In this document: piece after piece, positions 37,687-48,694 of the stretch | How the letters are laid out: each line of letters begins with the position of its first letter | Position numbering within the stretch: the first letter of the stretch is position 1 | Made by a program: the position numbers and the translations under genes | The notes under the pieces: model-generated | What the model was told of the DNA's origin: nothing | Database searches by the model: none | What the model saw: the letters and a program-made list of their open reading frames with translations, nothing else | DNA from: Rhizobium giardinii bv. giardinii H152 | GTDB taxonomy: Bacteria > Pseudomonadota > Alphaproteobacteria > Rhizobiales > Rhizobiaceae | DNA: 64,000 bases | Direction of reading: 5' to 3' | NCBI RefSeq assembly: GCF_000379605.1 | Contig: NZ_KB902680.1 | Coordinates: 372,186-436,185 of the forward strand

Positions 37687-38814
37687 TCAGGCGGTTGCCG
37701 CCTGCGTGCTCCTGCCGATGTTTCGGCCATATTGGTGGAACGGCAACTCGATGTAGACATAGGAAAGCCGCGAGATCAGCAAAGTCCCGATCAGCGTTGT
37801 GCAGATGAGAAAGGCAAGTTGCGGCCAGGGGTCATGGATGCCGAGCACCTCGATCGCACGCAAGGCCACGATCAGGACGATCATGTGCGAGAGATAGACC
37901 GAGTAGGCCATGTTTCCCACCCACTGCAGGGGCCGTGCAGTCGCCATCCTGCTGAAAAGCGCGGCCACCCCGTCTTCTGTTTCGCGGGCGCGGATTACCA
38001 GCATGATGACCGTTGCCCAGATCAGGTAGGGCAGGACGCCGACGGAGTGCTGCAGCAGCAATCCTGCGATGACGAGCCCCCATGTTTTCACGATCGGGAT
38101 CAGTCGCAGGGGATGAGCCTCCTTCGCCCGGTATTTCATGAAGTAGAAGGTCGCGATCCCGAGGGTGAAATCGAGAAGCCACCGGCCAATGAAGCTTTCC
38201 GGCATTCGCGGCAGGATAAAGGTAATGACAAGCGCGGCGGCAAGCAGCGACCCGCAGCGGACGGCATTCATCCTCGACGTCAGGAGGGAAATGAAGAAGG
38301 GCGCTATCAGATAATATTGCCACTCAAGCGATATGCTCCAGGCCTGTCCCAGAAAGGCGTAGTCGGTCGAGGGCAGCAGGCGCGGCGGCACGAGACCGTG
38401 CAGCGCCGGCAAGTGGGCTGCGAGATGCCAGGGCCAATAGGCGAGCGTATCGGCGGCGATCGTTGTTCTCGCGGCCTGCATGACGCCGGACGGCGCATCG
38501 AGCCAGGTTGTAAGGGCGAAATCGACCAGGAGGACAGAGAGCGCCAAGTAAAACAGGTAGACCGGGAAAATCCGCAATGCGCGCCGCGTGATGTAGAGGC
38601 CGTAGCCCTCCGGCTTTGTGTCGATCAAGGCAGCAATGGCAAAGCCGCTCAAGAGGATGAATACGGTGACGGCGTAGACATTATAGAGCTTCGCTTCGAT
38701 CAGGCGTCCATGCACAGCCGACGCCGTTGCCACATGCCCGATCACAACCCAGATCGCCAGGACGCCGCGCAGGGCTTCGAATTCTTTTACATACCGCATC
38801 AAACCACTGTTCAT
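37687..38814 (-). CDS. acyltransferase 3 family membrane protein
   Basis: A 375-residue inner-membrane O-acyltransferase of the AT3 (OafA/NodX/ExoZ) family with about ten membrane segments. FEALRGVLAIWVVIGHV carries the conserved R and catalytic His of segment 1, and ITRRALRIFPVYLFYL the R/P motif. Such enzymes acetylate surface polysaccharides. The start could be the ATG at 38814 or five codons later; neither has a clear site. It is convergent with dnaG, 15 bases away. Confidence 0.88.
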   Translation of the reverse strand: MNSGLMRYVKEFEALRGVLAIWVVIGHVATASAVHGRLIEAKLYNVYAVTVFILLSGFAIAALIDTKPEGYGLYITRRALRIFPVYLFYLALSVLLVDFALTTWLDAPSGVMQAARTTIAADTLAYWPWHLAAHLPALHGLVPPRLLPSTDYAFLGQAWSISLEWQYYLIAPFFISLLTSRMNAVRCGSLLAAALVITFILPRMPESFIGRWLLDFTLGIATFYFMKYRAKEAHPLRLIPIVKTWGLVIAGLLLQHSVGVLPYLIWATVIMLVIRARETEDGVAALFSRMATARPLQWVGNMAYSVYLSHMIVLIVALRAIEVLGIHDPWPQLAFLICTTLIGTLLISRLSYVYIELPFHQYGRNIGRSTQAATA

Positions 38815-39036
38815 TCCTATTGTCGTATCTGGACCATGCAGGTGCACTGCAGCAATTTTTAGTCAGGCCTGAAAATTGGTCGCGGCTCCTAATCTCGTCG
38901 CGTCGCGGTCGAGAGAGAGCCGTTCGAACCGCTGCAGAGCAAGATCGCCTCTTGCCGACCGGCCGAGGAATTGCAAAAGTCGCCTTTCCATGGGGAGGTT
39001 TGCACCGATGCGATTGCAATTCGCAGGAGGGATTTC

Positions 39037-39672
39037 ATGAATGCGATCACGCTGTTTGCCTTCGCACTCGTTTCATTCATCGGCATCGCCACGCCCGGCC
39101 CGACCGTGCTTCTGGCGCTGACCAACGGCTCGCGTTTCGGCGTGCGCCGCGCCCTGGTCGGCCTGATCGGTGCGGTCCTGTCCGATTTCGTCCTGATCGG
39201 TGCCGTCGCGCTCGGGCTCGGCGCGCTGCTGGCAGCCTCCGAATTCTGGTTTTCCGTCGTCAAATGGATCGGTGCCGGTTATCTCGCCTTCCTCGGCATC
39301 ATGCTGCTGCGCTCCAAGGGCTCGTTGAACGAGACGCTGCACGGCACGGCGCAGAACGGCTTGGGATCGCCACGCTCGATCTTCCTCAAAAGCTTCCTGG
39401 TCGCGGTCACCAATCCCAAGGGTTACCTGTTTTTCTCGGCCTTCCTGCCGCAGTTCATCGCGCCCGCCGAACCGCAGGTCCCGCAATATGCCGTTCTCGC
39501 CCTCGTCTTCGCGATGATCGATTTTCTGGTCATGTTCGGTTATGCGGCGCTCGGCTCGCAGGCCGTGCGGCTGCTGAAGACCTCCGGTGCGCTCTGGCTC
39601 GACCGCATCTGCGGTGGCGCCCTTCTGGCGCTCGCCGGCTCGCTGGCGTTCTATCGGCGTGCGACCGCGTGA
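39037..39672 (+). CDS. LysE/RhtB family amino-acid exporter
   Basis: A 211-residue inner-membrane protein with six hydrophobic segments. The first (FALVSFIGIATPGPTVLLALTNG) has the family P-G-P motif, and SFLVAVTNPKGYLFFSAFLPQF the second conserved block. It probably exports an amino acid such as threonine or homoserine. The ATG at 39037 follows AGGAGG. A link to the kbl-tdh threonine-catabolism genes 4 kb away is only a suggestion. Confidence 0.9.
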   Translation: MNAITLFAFALVSFIGIATPGPTVLLALTNGSRFGVRRALVGLIGAVLSDFVLIGAVALGLGALLAASEFWFSVVKWIGAGYLAFLGIMLLRSKGSLNETLHGTAQNGLGSPRSIFLKSFLVAVTNPKGYLFFSAFLPQFIAPAEPQVPQYAVLALVFAMIDFLVMFGYAALGSQAVRLLKTSGALWLDRICGGALLALAGSLAFYRRATA

Positions 39673-39757
39673 ACCCCGATTTGCCATTGGCCGGGTACGG
39701 GGTCGCGGCAACGGCTGAAACTGTGCCATAGTCCCGCTCTCCCAAGAAAGCGATTCC

Positions 39758-41617
39758 ATGCCGCAGATTCAAGACCGCATCGATCCCCTGTTCGAAAATG
39801 AAGGCGCGAAAAATCCGCTTGCCGTCCTGAAGCAGGTCTACGGTTATTCGGCCTTCCGCGGCAAGCAGGCGGCCGTCGTCGAAAGGGTCGTCGCGGGTGG
39901 CGATGCCGTCGTACTCTTTCCGACCGGCGCCGGAAAATCGCTCTGCTTCCAGATCCCGGCCCTTTGCAGAGACGGCGTCGGCATTGTCGTGTCGCCGCTG
40001 ATCGCCCTGATGCGCGATCAGGTGGAGGCGCTGAAACAGCTCGGCGTCAGGGCGGCCGCGCTCAACTCGTCGCTGACGCGCGAGGAATTCCTCGACGTCC
40101 GCCGGGCGATTGCAAATGGCGCGCTCGACCTTCTCTATGTCACGCCCGAGCGCATCGTCACGCCCGCCTTCAAGGAGATGATCGGCACCGCGAGGATCGC
40201 GCTCTTTGCCATCGACGAAGCCCATTGCGTCTCCCAATGGGGCCATGATTTCCGTCCGGAATATCGGGAGTTGGGTCATCTCGCCGAGCTCTATCCGGGC
40301 GTGCCGCGCATGGCGCTGACGGCAACGGCCGATCCGCATACCCGCGAAGACATCATCGACAGGCTGGCCTTGCGCGGGGCGCAAGTCTTCACCACCTCGT
40401 TCGACCGCCCGAACATCGCCTATGAGATCGTCGAGCGCGACCAGCCGCGCCAGCAGTTGCTGCGGTTCCTGTCGCGCCACAAGGGCTCGAGCGGCATCGT
40501 CTATTGCCTGTCGCGCGCCAAGGTCGAGGATACCGCCGAATGGCTGAACGGGCAGGGCATCCGCGCGCTTGCCTATCATGCCGGCATGGACCGCAGCGTC
40601 CGCGATGCCAACCAGGATGCGTTCCTGAAGGAGGAGGACCTCTGCCTCGTCGCCACCGTCGCCTTCGGCATGGGCATCGACAAGCCGGATGTGCGCTACG
40701 TCGCCCATCTCGACCTGCCGGGCTCGGTCGAGGCCTATTACCAAGAAACCGGCCGTGCCGGACGCGACGGGCTGCCGTCCGATGTCTGGATGGCCTATGG
40801 AATGGCCGATGTCATCCAGCGCGGCCGGATGATCGACGAGGGCGGCTCGGCGGACGACATCAAGCGGGTCGAGCGCGCCAAGCTCAATGCGCTGCTTGCC
40901 ATCTGCGAAACCCCGACCTGCCGCAGACAAGCCATCCTTGCCCATTTCGGCGAGGCCCACGGCGGCAATTGCGGCAACTGCGACACCTGCGTCAAACCCG
41001 TCGAGACCTGGGACGGCACGGATGCCGCCATCAAGGCGCTCGCTGCCATCTATCGCACCGGCGAACGCTTCGGCACCGGCCATCTGATCGATGTGCTCCT
41101 TGGCGCCGTCAACGAGAAGACGACGCGCTTCGGCCACGCCGACATGCCGGTCTTTGGCGCCGGCAAGGATATTCCGTCGAAGACCTGGCAGTCGGTCTAT
41201 CGGCAATTGCTCGCCGCCGGCCTCGTCAGCGTCGATCACCAGGCATTTGGCGCGCTGAAACTGCAGCCGGAGGCCCGCGCCGTGTTCAAACGCGAACGCG
41301 AGGTCCGTTTCCGCAAGGACAGGCCGACCACGGGCAAGGCGCAACGCAATGGCAAATCGTCCGGCAGCGCGGCTGCGCGAACGGACATGTCCGATCGCGA
41401 TCAGGAGCTTTTCCAGAAACTGCGGACGCTCAGGGCCTCTATTGCCAAGGACATGAACGTGCCGCCCTATGTCATCTTCCCCGATACGACGCTGATCGCG
41501 CTCGCCAAGGAGCGGCCGGCGAGCAGCAGCGATCTTCTCGGCGTCCCCGGCATCGGCGAGACTAAGCGCGAGCGTTACGGTGCCGCGTTTCTGGAAGCGA
41601 TCCGCGCGGCGGATTGA
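39758..41617 (+). CDS. recQ: ATP-dependent DNA helicase RecQ
   Basis: A 619-residue 3'-5' helicase for recombination and fork repair. Walker A is [13 protein letters not shown], Walker [18 protein letters not shown], motif [15 protein letters not shown]. The zinc lobe is CETPTCRRQ...[11 protein letters not shown] winged-helix RQC domain follows, and a C-terminal HRDC domain ([33 protein letters not shown]). All RecQ domains of E. coli are present at full length. Confidence 0.97.
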   Translation: MPQIQDRIDPLFENEGAKNPLAVLKQVYGYSAFRGKQAAVVERVVAGGDAVVLFPTGAGKSLCFQIPALCRDGVGIVVSPLIALMRDQVEALKQLGVRAAALNSSLTREEFLDVRRAIANGALDLLYVTPERIVTPAFKEMIGTARIALFAIDEAHCVSQWGHDFRPEYRELGHLAELYPGVPRMALTATADPHTREDIIDRLALRGAQVFTTSFDRPNIAYEIVERDQPRQQLLRFLSRHKGSSGIVYCLSRAKVEDTAEWLNGQGIRALAYHAGMDRSVRDANQDAFLKEEDLCLVATVAFGMGIDKPDVRYVAHLDLPGSVEAYYQETGRAGRDGLPSDVWMAYGMADVIQRGRMIDEGGSADDIKRVERAKLNALLAICETPTCRRQAILAHFGEAHGGNCGNCDTCVKPVETWDGTDAAIKALAAIYRTGERFGTGHLIDVLLGAVNEKTTRFGHADMPVFGAGKDIPSKTWQSVYRQLLAAGLVSVDHQAFGALKLQPEARAVFKREREVRFRKDRPTTGKAQRNGKSSGSAAARTDMSDRDQELFQKLRTLRASIAKDMNVPPYVIFPDTTLIALAKERPASSSDLLGVPGIGETKRERYGAAFLEAIRAAD

Positions 41618-41712
41618 GAACCGACCGGCCAAAGTCCCTGCCGCCGTTCAGCATCCTGTCAGTGTTGCCACCTATCTCGGCAGCGCGACATCAACAACAG
41701 ACAGGAAGCTCC

Positions 41713-42135
41713 ATGTTTATCCGCAATGCATCCCTGGCGCTTGCCGCCCTTTTCATCGCCACCCCGGTATTCGCGGCCACGACGATCAATGTCGTCGAAG
41801 ACGGCGAGGGCGGGGGCAAGATGTCGCTCGTGCTCGACCAGAAAACGATCAGCGCCGGGCCGGCAATCTTCAAGGTTCACAACGACGCCGTCGGCGAGGA
41901 GCACGAAATGGTGCTGGTTCGTCTGAAATCGGCGGACGCAAAGATTCCGCTGCTCACCAAGAAGCATCGCGTCGATGAAAAGCAGCTTCAATCGCTTGGT
42001 GAAGTGGAAGATCTGGCGCCGGGCGCCGATGGGGAATTGAAGGCCGAGCTCGAGCCCGGCACCTACCTGCTGCTCTGCAATCTCAAAGGCCACTACGAAG
42101 CGGGCATGCAGGCCGTACTGACCGTAACCGACTGA
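41713..42135 (+). CDS. periplasmic cupredoxin-like copper protein
   Basis: A 140-residue secreted protein. The signal peptide is MFIRNASLALAALFIATPVF with cleavage near VFA-A. The mature part is a cupredoxin-like beta sandwich: a likely His ligand in GEEHEMVLV and the C-terminal C-x4-H-x4-M set in CNLKGHYEAGM, as in plastocyanin-type type I copper sites. The ATG at 41713 follows AGGAAG; the frame upstream overlaps recQ and lacks a signal. It may carry electrons or store copper in the periplasm. Confidence 0.85.
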   Translation: MFIRNASLALAALFIATPVFAATTINVVEDGEGGGKMSLVLDQKTISAGPAIFKVHNDAVGEEHEMVLVRLKSADAKIPLLTKKHRVDEKQLQSLGEVEDLAPGADGELKAELEPGTYLLLCNLKGHYEAGMQAVLTVTD

Positions 42136-42155
42136 TCAACGAATCTATTCAACAT

Positions 42156-42204
42156 GTTGCAGCGTCCTCCTGCCATTGGCGATGCGGACGCTGCAACGTT
42201 TATT
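42156..42204 (+). terminator. rho-independent terminator of the cupredoxin gene
   Basis: GTTGCAGCGTCC (42156-42167) pairs with GGACGCTGCAAC (42186-42197), a perfect 12-bp stem followed by GTTTATTT. It lies 21 bases after the stop codon. Confidence 0.75.
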
Positions 42205-42413
42205 TCCGATGCCGCACGGACGTTCGCAAGGCGGAGAAAACCAATGTTCGCCAAGTGCTTGGGTGCAAACTGTAAAAGATTGATTCAAGCCCGTCGCCCC
42301 AGTTCGGCCGGCCTTGGACGCGGCGCGCGCCGCCGTCGGTATTTTTATCCTCCGCTTTCTCTCCAATTCGCTGCGGCGCTGCCTTGCCGTCACCATCACT
42401 CCGTGATGACCGT

Positions 42414-43184
42414 TCACATCCTGACTGTCATCCCGCCATCGACGGTCAGCACATGGCCGTTGACGAAGGAGGCGGCGTCGCTGGCAAGGAAGAGGGCGGC
42501 GCCGGCGATCTCGTCCTGCCGGCCCCATCGCTGCATCGGGATGCGTTGGCGCACGAAGGGCATGAGGTCCTCGTCGGCCGCCATGGCGGCATTGGTTTCG
42601 GTCGCAAACCAGCCCGGCGCGATGGCATTGCTGGTGATGCCGTAGGGCCCGAATTCGACGGCCATCGAGCGCATCAGGCCGGTCAACCCCTGTTTGGCGA
42701 TGGGATAGATGCCGTCGCCGGGCATCGCCACGTGGCCATTGATCGAGGTGATCGAGATCAGCCGGCCATGGTTTTGCCGCTTCATGATCGCGGCGGCATC
42801 GCGCGACAGCATCGTGGCGGCGATGAGATCGGTGTGGATCAGGTCGACGATCGCCTCGTCGTCGAACTCGGCCAGGGGGCGCCGGTCGCGGGCGCCGACA
42901 TTGTTGACGAGAATGTCGAGCCGCCCATGGCTGCGCTCAATGCCGCTGAGAGCAACGCGCTGCGCCTCGCGGTCGGCGATGTCGAAAGGCGCCGCTTCCG
43001 CGCTGCCGCCGGCGGTGACGATGTGGCCCACGGCGTTCTCAAGCGTTTCCGCCGTGCGGCCGTTGAGGACGACATGGGCGCCGGCCTCGCCAAGCGCCCG
43101 GGCGATCTCCAGCCCGAGACCGCGTCCGCCGCCGGTCACCAGTGCCACCCGGCCCTTCAGGGAAAATCTGTCGACTATGGTCAT
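42414..43184 (-). CDS. SDR family oxidoreductase (gluconate 5-dehydrogenase-like)
   Basis: A 256-residue classical short-chain dehydrogenase. The cofactor loop TGGGRGLG, NNVGAR, the Ser region SITSINGH, YPIAKQG with the catalytic Tyr/Lys, and GWFATETNAAM all match the family. The overall sequence is closest to gluconate 5-dehydrogenase/3-oxoacyl-ACP reductase-like enzymes. It is divergent from kbl. Substrate is not certain. Confidence 0.88.
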   Translation of the reverse strand: MTIVDRFSLKGRVALVTGGGRGLGLEIARALGEAGAHVVLNGRTAETLENAVGHIVTAGGSAEAAPFDIADREAQRVALSGIERSHGRLDILVNNVGARDRRPLAEFDDEAIVDLIHTDLIAATMLSRDAAAIMKRQNHGRLISITSINGHVAMPGDGIYPIAKQGLTGLMRSMAVEFGPYGITSNAIAPGWFATETNAAMAADEDLMPFVRQRIPMQRWGRQDEIAGAALFLASDAASFVNGHVLTVDGGMTVRM

Positions 43185-43421
43185 GGTTATCTCGTCGCAT
43201 AAAATTCATCGCCAATCGACACCGAAATAGTTGACTAAGTCAACTAATTTTTCGACTCGCGCGACCAGCATGCTCCCATGACAGCCAGCGCGCGGCCGGG
43301 CGGTTCCTTCGTCCGGCTGTCGCGGCAACGCCGCGCCCCTACTGCCGTCTTCTGCTTTCTTCCGCGCGGGAATATGATAGGTCTCCATCGCAACCCGATC
43401 TCAGTTTGGAAAGCGACCCTC

Positions 43422-44609
43422 ATGACCTCAGCCTTCATCCAGCATCTGTCGTCCGAACTGGAGGGCCTGAAATCTGCGGGTCTCTACAAATCCGAGCGGG
43501 TGATCACCTCGAAACAGGCGGGCGAGATCGAGATTGCCTCGGGCGCCAGGGTCCTGAATTTCTGCGCCAACAACTATCTCGGCCTTGCCAACAACGAGGA
43601 ACTCGCCGAAGCCGGCAAACGGGCGCTCGACCGCTATGGCTACGGCATGGCATCCGTCCGCTTCATCTGCGGAACGCAGGAGGAGCACAAGCAGCTCGAA
43701 GCGCGCATCTCCGCCTTCCTCGGCATGGAAGACACGATCCTCTATTCCTCCTGCTTCGATGCCAATGGCGGCCTGTTCGAAACGCTGCTGTCGGAGGAAG
43801 ACGCGATCATCTCCGACGCGCTCAACCATGCCTCGATCATCGACGGCGTGCGCCTCTCCAAGGCCAAGCGATTCCGCTATGCCAACAACGATATGGCAGC
43901 GCTTGAGGAGGAACTGAAGAAGGCCGAAGGTTCGCGCTTCAAGCTGATCGCCACCGACGGCGTCTTTTCGATGGACGGCATCATCGCCAATCTCGGAGGG
44001 GTGTGCGATCTCGCCGAAAAATACGGCGCCATGGTCATGGTCGATGACAGCCATGCCGTCGGCTTCGTCGGCAAGCATGGCCGCGGCTCGGCCGAATATT
44101 GCGGCGTCGAGGGCAGGGTGGACATCATCACCGGCACGCTCGGCAAGGCGCTCGGCGGCGCCTCGGGCGGCTATACCTCTGCGAGGCGAGAAGTGGTGGA
44201 GTGGCTGCGCCAGCGCTCGCGGCCCTATCTCTTCTCCAATACGCTCGCCCCCGTCATTGCGGCCGCTTCGCTCAAGGTGTTCGACCTGATCGACAACGGC
44301 GATGCCCTGCGCGCCCGGCTGGAGGCCAACGCTTCGCTGTTCCGCGCCGAAATGGGCAGGCTCGGCTTCACGCTTGCCGGCGAGGGCCATCCGATCATTC
44401 CGGTGATGCTGGGCGACGCGGCGCTGGCGCAGGAGATGGCTGCGAAGATGCTGGAAAAAGGCGTCTACGTCGTCGGCTTCTCCTTCCCCGTCGTGCCCAA
44501 GGGCCAGGCCCGCATCCGCACCCAGATGTCGGCGGCGCACAGCGAAGCCGACGTCCGCCGCGCGATCGCGGTATTCGAGGAAGTCGGCAAGGAACTGGGC
44601 GTGATTTGA
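43422..44609 (+). CDS. kbl: glycine C-acetyltransferase (2-amino-3-ketobutyrate CoA ligase)
   Basis: A 395-residue PLP enzyme that cleaves 2-amino-3-oxobutyrate with CoA to glycine and acetyl-CoA, the second step of threonine catabolism. [16 protein letters not shown] holds the PLP Lys, [11 protein letters not shown] the PLP Asp/His, and [13 protein letters not shown] the N-terminal substrate motif. The ATG at 43422 starts the family-typical part; the open frame upstream has no similarity. tdh follows after a RIME-like element, giving the same enzyme pair as the E. coli kbl-tdh operon. Confidence 0.96.
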   Translation: MTSAFIQHLSSELEGLKSAGLYKSERVITSKQAGEIEIASGARVLNFCANNYLGLANNEELAEAGKRALDRYGYGMASVRFICGTQEEHKQLEARISAFLGMEDTILYSSCFDANGGLFETLLSEEDAIISDALNHASIIDGVRLSKAKRFRYANNDMAALEEELKKAEGSRFKLIATDGVFSMDGIIANLGGVCDLAEKYGAMVMVDDSHAVGFVGKHGRGSAEYCGVEGRVDIITGTLGKALGGASGGYTSARREVVEWLRQRSRPYLFSNTLAPVIAAASLKVFDLIDNGDALRARLEANASLFRAEMGRLGFTLAGEGHPIIPVMLGDAALAQEMAAKMLEKGVYVVGFSFPVVPKGQARIRTQMSAAHSEADVRRAIAVFEEVGKELGVI

Positions 44610-44614
44610 AGAAC

Positions 44615-44729
44615 TGCCCCTCATCCGCCCTGCCGGGCACCTTCTCCCCGTGAACGGGGAGAAGGGACAAGCGGCAAATTCCGTCGTCCCCTCTCCCTGC
44701 TTGCGGGGAGAGGGCTAGGGTGAGGGGCA
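44615..44729. repeat. RIME-like palindromic intergenic element
   Basis: A 115-bp element with terminal arms TGCCCCTCA and TGAGGGGCA and inner hairpins CTTCTCCCCG...CGGGGAGAAG and CCCTCTCCC...GGGAGAGGG. It resembles the element at 10.0 kb and fills most of the 152-base gap between kbl and tdh. Folding in the mRNA could alter the ratio of the two enzymes. Confidence 0.8.
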
Positions 44730-44761
44730 GCGCGCAGCGCATCGATTTTTGAGGAACGAAA

Positions 44762-45796
44762 ATGACAAACATGATGAAGGCGCTCGTTAAAGCAAAACCT
44801 GAAGTCGGCCTCTGGATGGAGCATGTGCCGGTGCCGGAACCCGGGCCGAACGACGTGCTGATCAAGGTGAAGAAATCCGCCATCTGCGGCACGGACGTGC
44901 ATATCTGGAACTGGGACCAGTGGGCGCAGAAGACCATTCCGGTGCCGATGGTAGTCGGCCACGAGTTCGTCGGCGAGATTGCTGAGATCGGCTCTGCGGT
45001 CACCAAGTACCATGTCGGCGAGCGGGTCTCGGGCGAAGGTCATATCGTCTGCGGCAAATGCCGCAACTGTCGTGCGGGCAGGGGGCATCTCTGCCGCAAC
45101 ACGCTCGGCGTCGGCGTGCATCGTCCCGGCTCATTCGGCGAATATGTCTGCATTCCGGAATACAACGTCGTGGCGATCCCCGATGAGGTGCCGGACGAGA
45201 TCGCCGCGATCTTCGATCCCTTCGGCAATGCCGTGCATACCGCGCTCTCCTTCGATCTCGTGGGCGAGGACGTGCTGGTCACCGGCGCCGGCCCGATCGG
45301 CATCATGGGCGCCATGGTGGCGAAACGCTCCGGCGCCCGAAAAGTCGTCATCACCGACATCAATCCGGTGCGCCTGGCGCTCGCCGAAAAGGTGGGCATC
45401 GACTATGTCGTCGATGCGTCCAAGGAAAATCTCAGCGATGTGATGACGCGCATCGGCATGACCGAGGGGTTCGATGTCGGCCTCGAAATGTCCGGTGCCG
45501 CACCGGCCTTCCGCGACATGATCGACAAGATGAACAATGGCGGCAAGATTGCCATCCTCGGCATCGCGCCGACCGGCTTCGAGATCGACTGGAACAAGGT
45601 CATCTTCAAGATGCTCAATCTCAAGGGCATCTATGGTCGCGAGATGTTCGAGACCTGGTACAAGATGATCGCCTTCGTCCAGGGCGGGCTCGACCTGTCG
45701 CCGATCATCACCCACCGCATCGGCATCGACGATTTTCGCGATGGTTTCGAGGCGATGCGCTCGGGCAATTCCGGCAAGGTGGTGATGGACTGGTAG
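44762..45796 (+). CDS. tdh: L-threonine 3-dehydrogenase
   Basis: A 344-residue zinc- and NAD-dependent MDR dehydrogenase that oxidises L-threonine to 2-amino-3-oxobutyrate, the substrate of Kbl. The catalytic zinc site is in AICGTDVH and VVGHEFVG, the structural zinc lobe in [15 protein letters not shown], and the NAD loop in [11 protein letters not shown]. Length equals E. coli Tdh closely. The start follows GAGGAACG. It lies downstream of kbl, with a repeat element between. Confidence 0.96.
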   Translation: MTNMMKALVKAKPEVGLWMEHVPVPEPGPNDVLIKVKKSAICGTDVHIWNWDQWAQKTIPVPMVVGHEFVGEIAEIGSAVTKYHVGERVSGEGHIVCGKCRNCRAGRGHLCRNTLGVGVHRPGSFGEYVCIPEYNVVAIPDEVPDEIAAIFDPFGNAVHTALSFDLVGEDVLVTGAGPIGIMGAMVAKRSGARKVVITDINPVRLALAEKVGIDYVVDASKENLSDVMTRIGMTEGFDVGLEMSGAAPAFRDMIDKMNNGGKIAILGIAPTGFEIDWNKVIFKMLNLKGIYGREMFETWYKMIAFVQGGLDLSPIITHRIGIDDFRDGFEAMRSGNSGKVVMDW

Positions 45797-45808
45797 GTCG
45801 TAAAACCA

Positions 45809-45839
45809 CGCCTCGGCTGCGTCAGTGCCGCGCGAGGCG
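45809..45839 (+). terminator. weak hairpin after tdh
   Basis: CGCCTCG (45809-45815) pairs with CGAGGCG (45833-45839), 12 bases after the tdh stop. There is no T run, so termination is uncertain. Confidence 0.35.
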
Positions 45840-46279
45840 GCAGCAGGTTTCAACTCGACGGGCGGTTTGCGTGAAGAGAATCCCCCGAACCCTTGTCTTT
45901 TGGGGAACCGCTCCTACATTTCCGGCATGGAACTGAATCTTTGAAGCGATGAGCTTGATTCAGCCTTTTTTGCCGATTTAAACGGTTTTTCGCCAGAAAT
46001 GCTTGACGGGACCGAAAATTGTGGGAATCACCATTTCTAATACAGTAGGTGAAATGGGTACGGCGGATACGATCATCATGCAAATGATGTCTAACCGGCG
46101 ACGCTGTCGCAGCTGGCCGGTCTAACCTCGGTGTGACTATCGTGGTTAATCAGGAATTAAAGGTCATCCCGTTACGTCAGGGGTAATGATTCGCGGTGGG
46201 AGCGATTGACGCGCCCGAGCCTCGAAAAAGTTTTGCACCGCTCACGCGTTGAATGCTGTCCAAGGAAAGCGACGAATAC
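45840..46279 (+). other. long 5' region of rpoD, no gene seen
   Basis: About 440 bases without a credible coding frame. A CTTGAC box is at 46002-46007, but no good -10 box follows at 17 bp (GAATCA). T-rich tracts occur near 45965-45990. The region most likely holds rpoD promoters and a long leader. Confidence 0.4.
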
Positions 46280-48331
46280 ATGGCAACCAAAGTCAAAGAG
46301 AACGAAGAAGCAGAAGGCGAACGCGAAGGCGCACCCGACGGCCCGCTTCTCGATCTCTCGGATGACGCGGTCAAGAAAATGATCAAGGCCGCCAAGAAGC
46401 GCGGCTACGTCACCATGGACGAACTGAATGAAGTTCTGCCCTCCGATCAGGTCGATCCTGACCGGATCGAGGACATCATGGCGATGCTCAACGAAATGGG
46501 CATCAATGTCGTCGAGGACGAGGAAACCGAGGAGGGCGGGCCGGCCGGCGAGGAAGAGGACGGCGATGCCGACGCCGACAGCGAAGGCGGCGAACTTGCA
46601 CCCTCCGGCGGCACGGCCGTTGCGACGACCAAGAAGAAGGAACCGACCGATCGTACCGACGATCCGGTCCGCATGTACCTGCGCGAAATGGGCTCGGTCG
46701 AGCTGTTGTCGCGCGAAGGCGAAATTGCCATCGCCAAGCGCATCGAGGCTGGCCGCGAAACCATGATCGCCGGTCTCTGTGAGAGCCCGCTGACGTTCCA
46801 GGCGATCATCATCTGGCGCGACGAGCTCAACGAAGGCAACACGCTGCTGCGCGAGATCATCGATCTCGAAACCACCTATTCCGGTCCGGAAGCCAAGGCC
46901 GCCCCGCAGTTCCAGAGCCCGGAAAAGATCGAGGCCGACCGCAAGGCGGCCGAAGAGAAGGAAAAGAACCGCCGGCCGCGCGGTGGCGACGACGACATCA
47001 CCAATGTCGGCGGCGAAGGCCTGCCGCCGGAGGAAGAGGAAGAGGACGACGACGAATCGAACCTCTCGCTCGCCGCCATGGAAGCGGAACTGCGCCCGCA
47101 GGTCATGGAAACGCTCGACACCATCGCCGAGACCTACAAGAAGCTGCGCAAGCTGCAGGACCAGCAGGTGGAAGCCCGCCTTGCCGCCACCGGCACGCTG
47201 TCGCCCGCCCAGGAGCGCCGCTACAAGGAACTGAAGGACGAGTTGATTACGGCGGTCAAGTCGCTGTCGCTCAACCAGAACCGCGTCGACAGCCTCGTCG
47301 AGCAGCTCTACGACATCAACAAGCGCCTCGTGCAGAACGAAGGTCGCCTGCTGCGTCTGGCTGAATCCTATGGCGTCAAGCGCGATTCGTTCCTCGAGCA
47401 GTATTCCGGCGCCGAACTCGATCCGAACTGGATGAAGTCGATCGCCAATCTGGCCGCCAAGGGCTGGAAGGAATTCGCCAAGAACGAGAACACGATGATC
47501 CGCAACATCCGCGCCGAGATCCAGAATCTCGCGACGGAGACCGGCATCTCGATCTCGGAATTCCGTCGCATCGTGCACATGGTGCAGAAGGGCGAGCGCG
47601 AAGCACGCATCGCCAAGAAGGAAATGGTCGAGGCAAACCTGCGTCTCGTCATCTCCATCGCCAAGAAGTACACCAACCGCGGCCTGCAGTTCCTCGACCT
47701 GATCCAGGAAGGCAATATCGGCCTGATGAAGGCGGTCGACAAGTTCGAGTACCGTCGTGGCTACAAGTTCTCGACCTATGCGACCTGGTGGATCCGGCAG
47801 GCGATCACCCGCTCGATCGCCGACCAGGCCCGCACGATCCGTATTCCGGTGCACATGATCGAGACGATCAACAAGATCGTCCGCACGTCGCGCCAGATGC
47901 TGCACGAGATCGGCCGCGAGCCGACGCCGGAGGAACTGGCCGAAAAGCTCGCCATGCCGCTCGAAAAGGTCCGCAAGGTCCTGAAGATCGCCAAGGAACC
48001 GATCTCGCTCGAAACCCCGGTGGGCGACGAAGAAGACAGCCACCTCGGCGATTTCATCGAGGACAAGAACGCGCTGCTGCCAATCGACGCCGCCATCCAG
48101 GCGAACCTGCGCGAGACGACGACCCGCGTTCTCGCCTCGCTCACCCCGCGCGAAGAGCGTGTGCTGCGCATGCGCTTCGGCATCGGCATGAACACCGACC
48201 ACACGCTTGAAGAGGTCGGCCAGCAGTTCTCGGTCACCCGCGAACGTATCCGCCAGATCGAAGCCAAGGCGCTCAGGAAGCTCAAGCACCCGAGCCGGTC
48301 GCGCAAGCTGCGGAGCTTCCTCGACAGTTAA
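46280..48331 (+). CDS. rpoD: RNA polymerase primary sigma factor RpoD (SigA)
   Basis: A 683-residue housekeeping sigma factor. It has region 1.1 ([21 protein letters not shown]), region 1.2 ([21 protein letters not shown]), a long acidic non-conserved insert with DDDESN-type runs, region 2 ([34 protein letters not shown]), region 3 and region 4.2 ([20 protein letters not shown]). The ATG at 46280 starts the conserved [12 protein letters not shown]; the frame runs nine codons further upstream. kbl-tdh-rpoD matches the S. meliloti order as I recall it. A large open frame on the other strand is a shadow. Confidence 0.98.
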   Translation: MATKVKENEEAEGEREGAPDGPLLDLSDDAVKKMIKAAKKRGYVTMDELNEVLPSDQVDPDRIEDIMAMLNEMGINVVEDEETEEGGPAGEEEDGDADADSEGGELAPSGGTAVATTKKKEPTDRTDDPVRMYLREMGSVELLSREGEIAIAKRIEAGRETMIAGLCESPLTFQAIIIWRDELNEGNTLLREIIDLETTYSGPEAKAAPQFQSPEKIEADRKAAEEKEKNRRPRGGDDDITNVGGEGLPPEEEEEDDDESNLSLAAMEAELRPQVMETLDTIAETYKKLRKLQDQQVEARLAATGTLSPAQERRYKELKDELITAVKSLSLNQNRVDSLVEQLYDINKRLVQNEGRLLRLAESYGVKRDSFLEQYSGAELDPNWMKSIANLAAKGWKEFAKNENTMIRNIRAEIQNLATETGISISEFRRIVHMVQKGEREARIAKKEMVEANLRLVISIAKKYTNRGLQFLDLIQEGNIGLMKAVDKFEYRRGYKFSTYATWWIRQAITRSIADQARTIRIPVHMIETINKIVRTSRQMLHEIGREPTPEELAEKLAMPLEKVRKVLKIAKEPISLETPVGDEEDSHLGDFIEDKNALLPIDAAIQANLRETTTRVLASLTPREERVLRMRFGIGMNTDHTLEEVGQQFSVTRERIRQIEAKALRKLKHPSRSRKLRSFLDS

Positions 48332-48355
48332 ACGGGCGCCAGTTGAAACAATGCA

Positions 48356-48393
48356 GAACCCGGTCAGTTCACAAAAGCTGGCCGGGTTTTTTG
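48356..48393 (+). terminator. rho-independent terminator of rpoD
   Basis: AACCCGG-T-CAG ... CTGGCCGGGTT forms a strong hairpin followed by TTTTTT, about 25 bases after the rpoD stop codon. Positions 48394-48694 beyond it show no gene. Confidence 0.85.
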
Positions 48394-48694
48394 TGCCGTT
48401 CGCGTCTCGTGGTGCGGTGTGTGTCCAGGCGGAGGTGCCAGCGGCTTGTCTTATGCAATCGGGCTTAGCCGCTCTGTTTTGTGTTCCCTGCGCCTCTCGA
48501 TCGCCTCCCTTGCTTGTCCGCCTCGGCCGACAGGACTATACTTCTCCGCTTGCTAAAACCTCCAGTTTTCATTGTGCGCGTTCTGTTGAGTGAAATCGGC
48601 CGTCCGCTTTGTCGGATGGCCTGTCCGATGGGCGGGAGGCTAAGGCGTCAATCGCGGCGCCACCTGGAAGGTCGTGCCGCATGGGAGGTGTGCT

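Noticed and set aside
45905..45935. GGAAC boxes upstream of rpoD considered as EcfG promoters
   Set aside because: No CGTT at 16-17 bp after either box.
46172..48289. A 705-codon open frame opposite rpoD
   Set aside because: Shadow of rpoD; composition is Leu/Asp/Arg repeats without any family signal.
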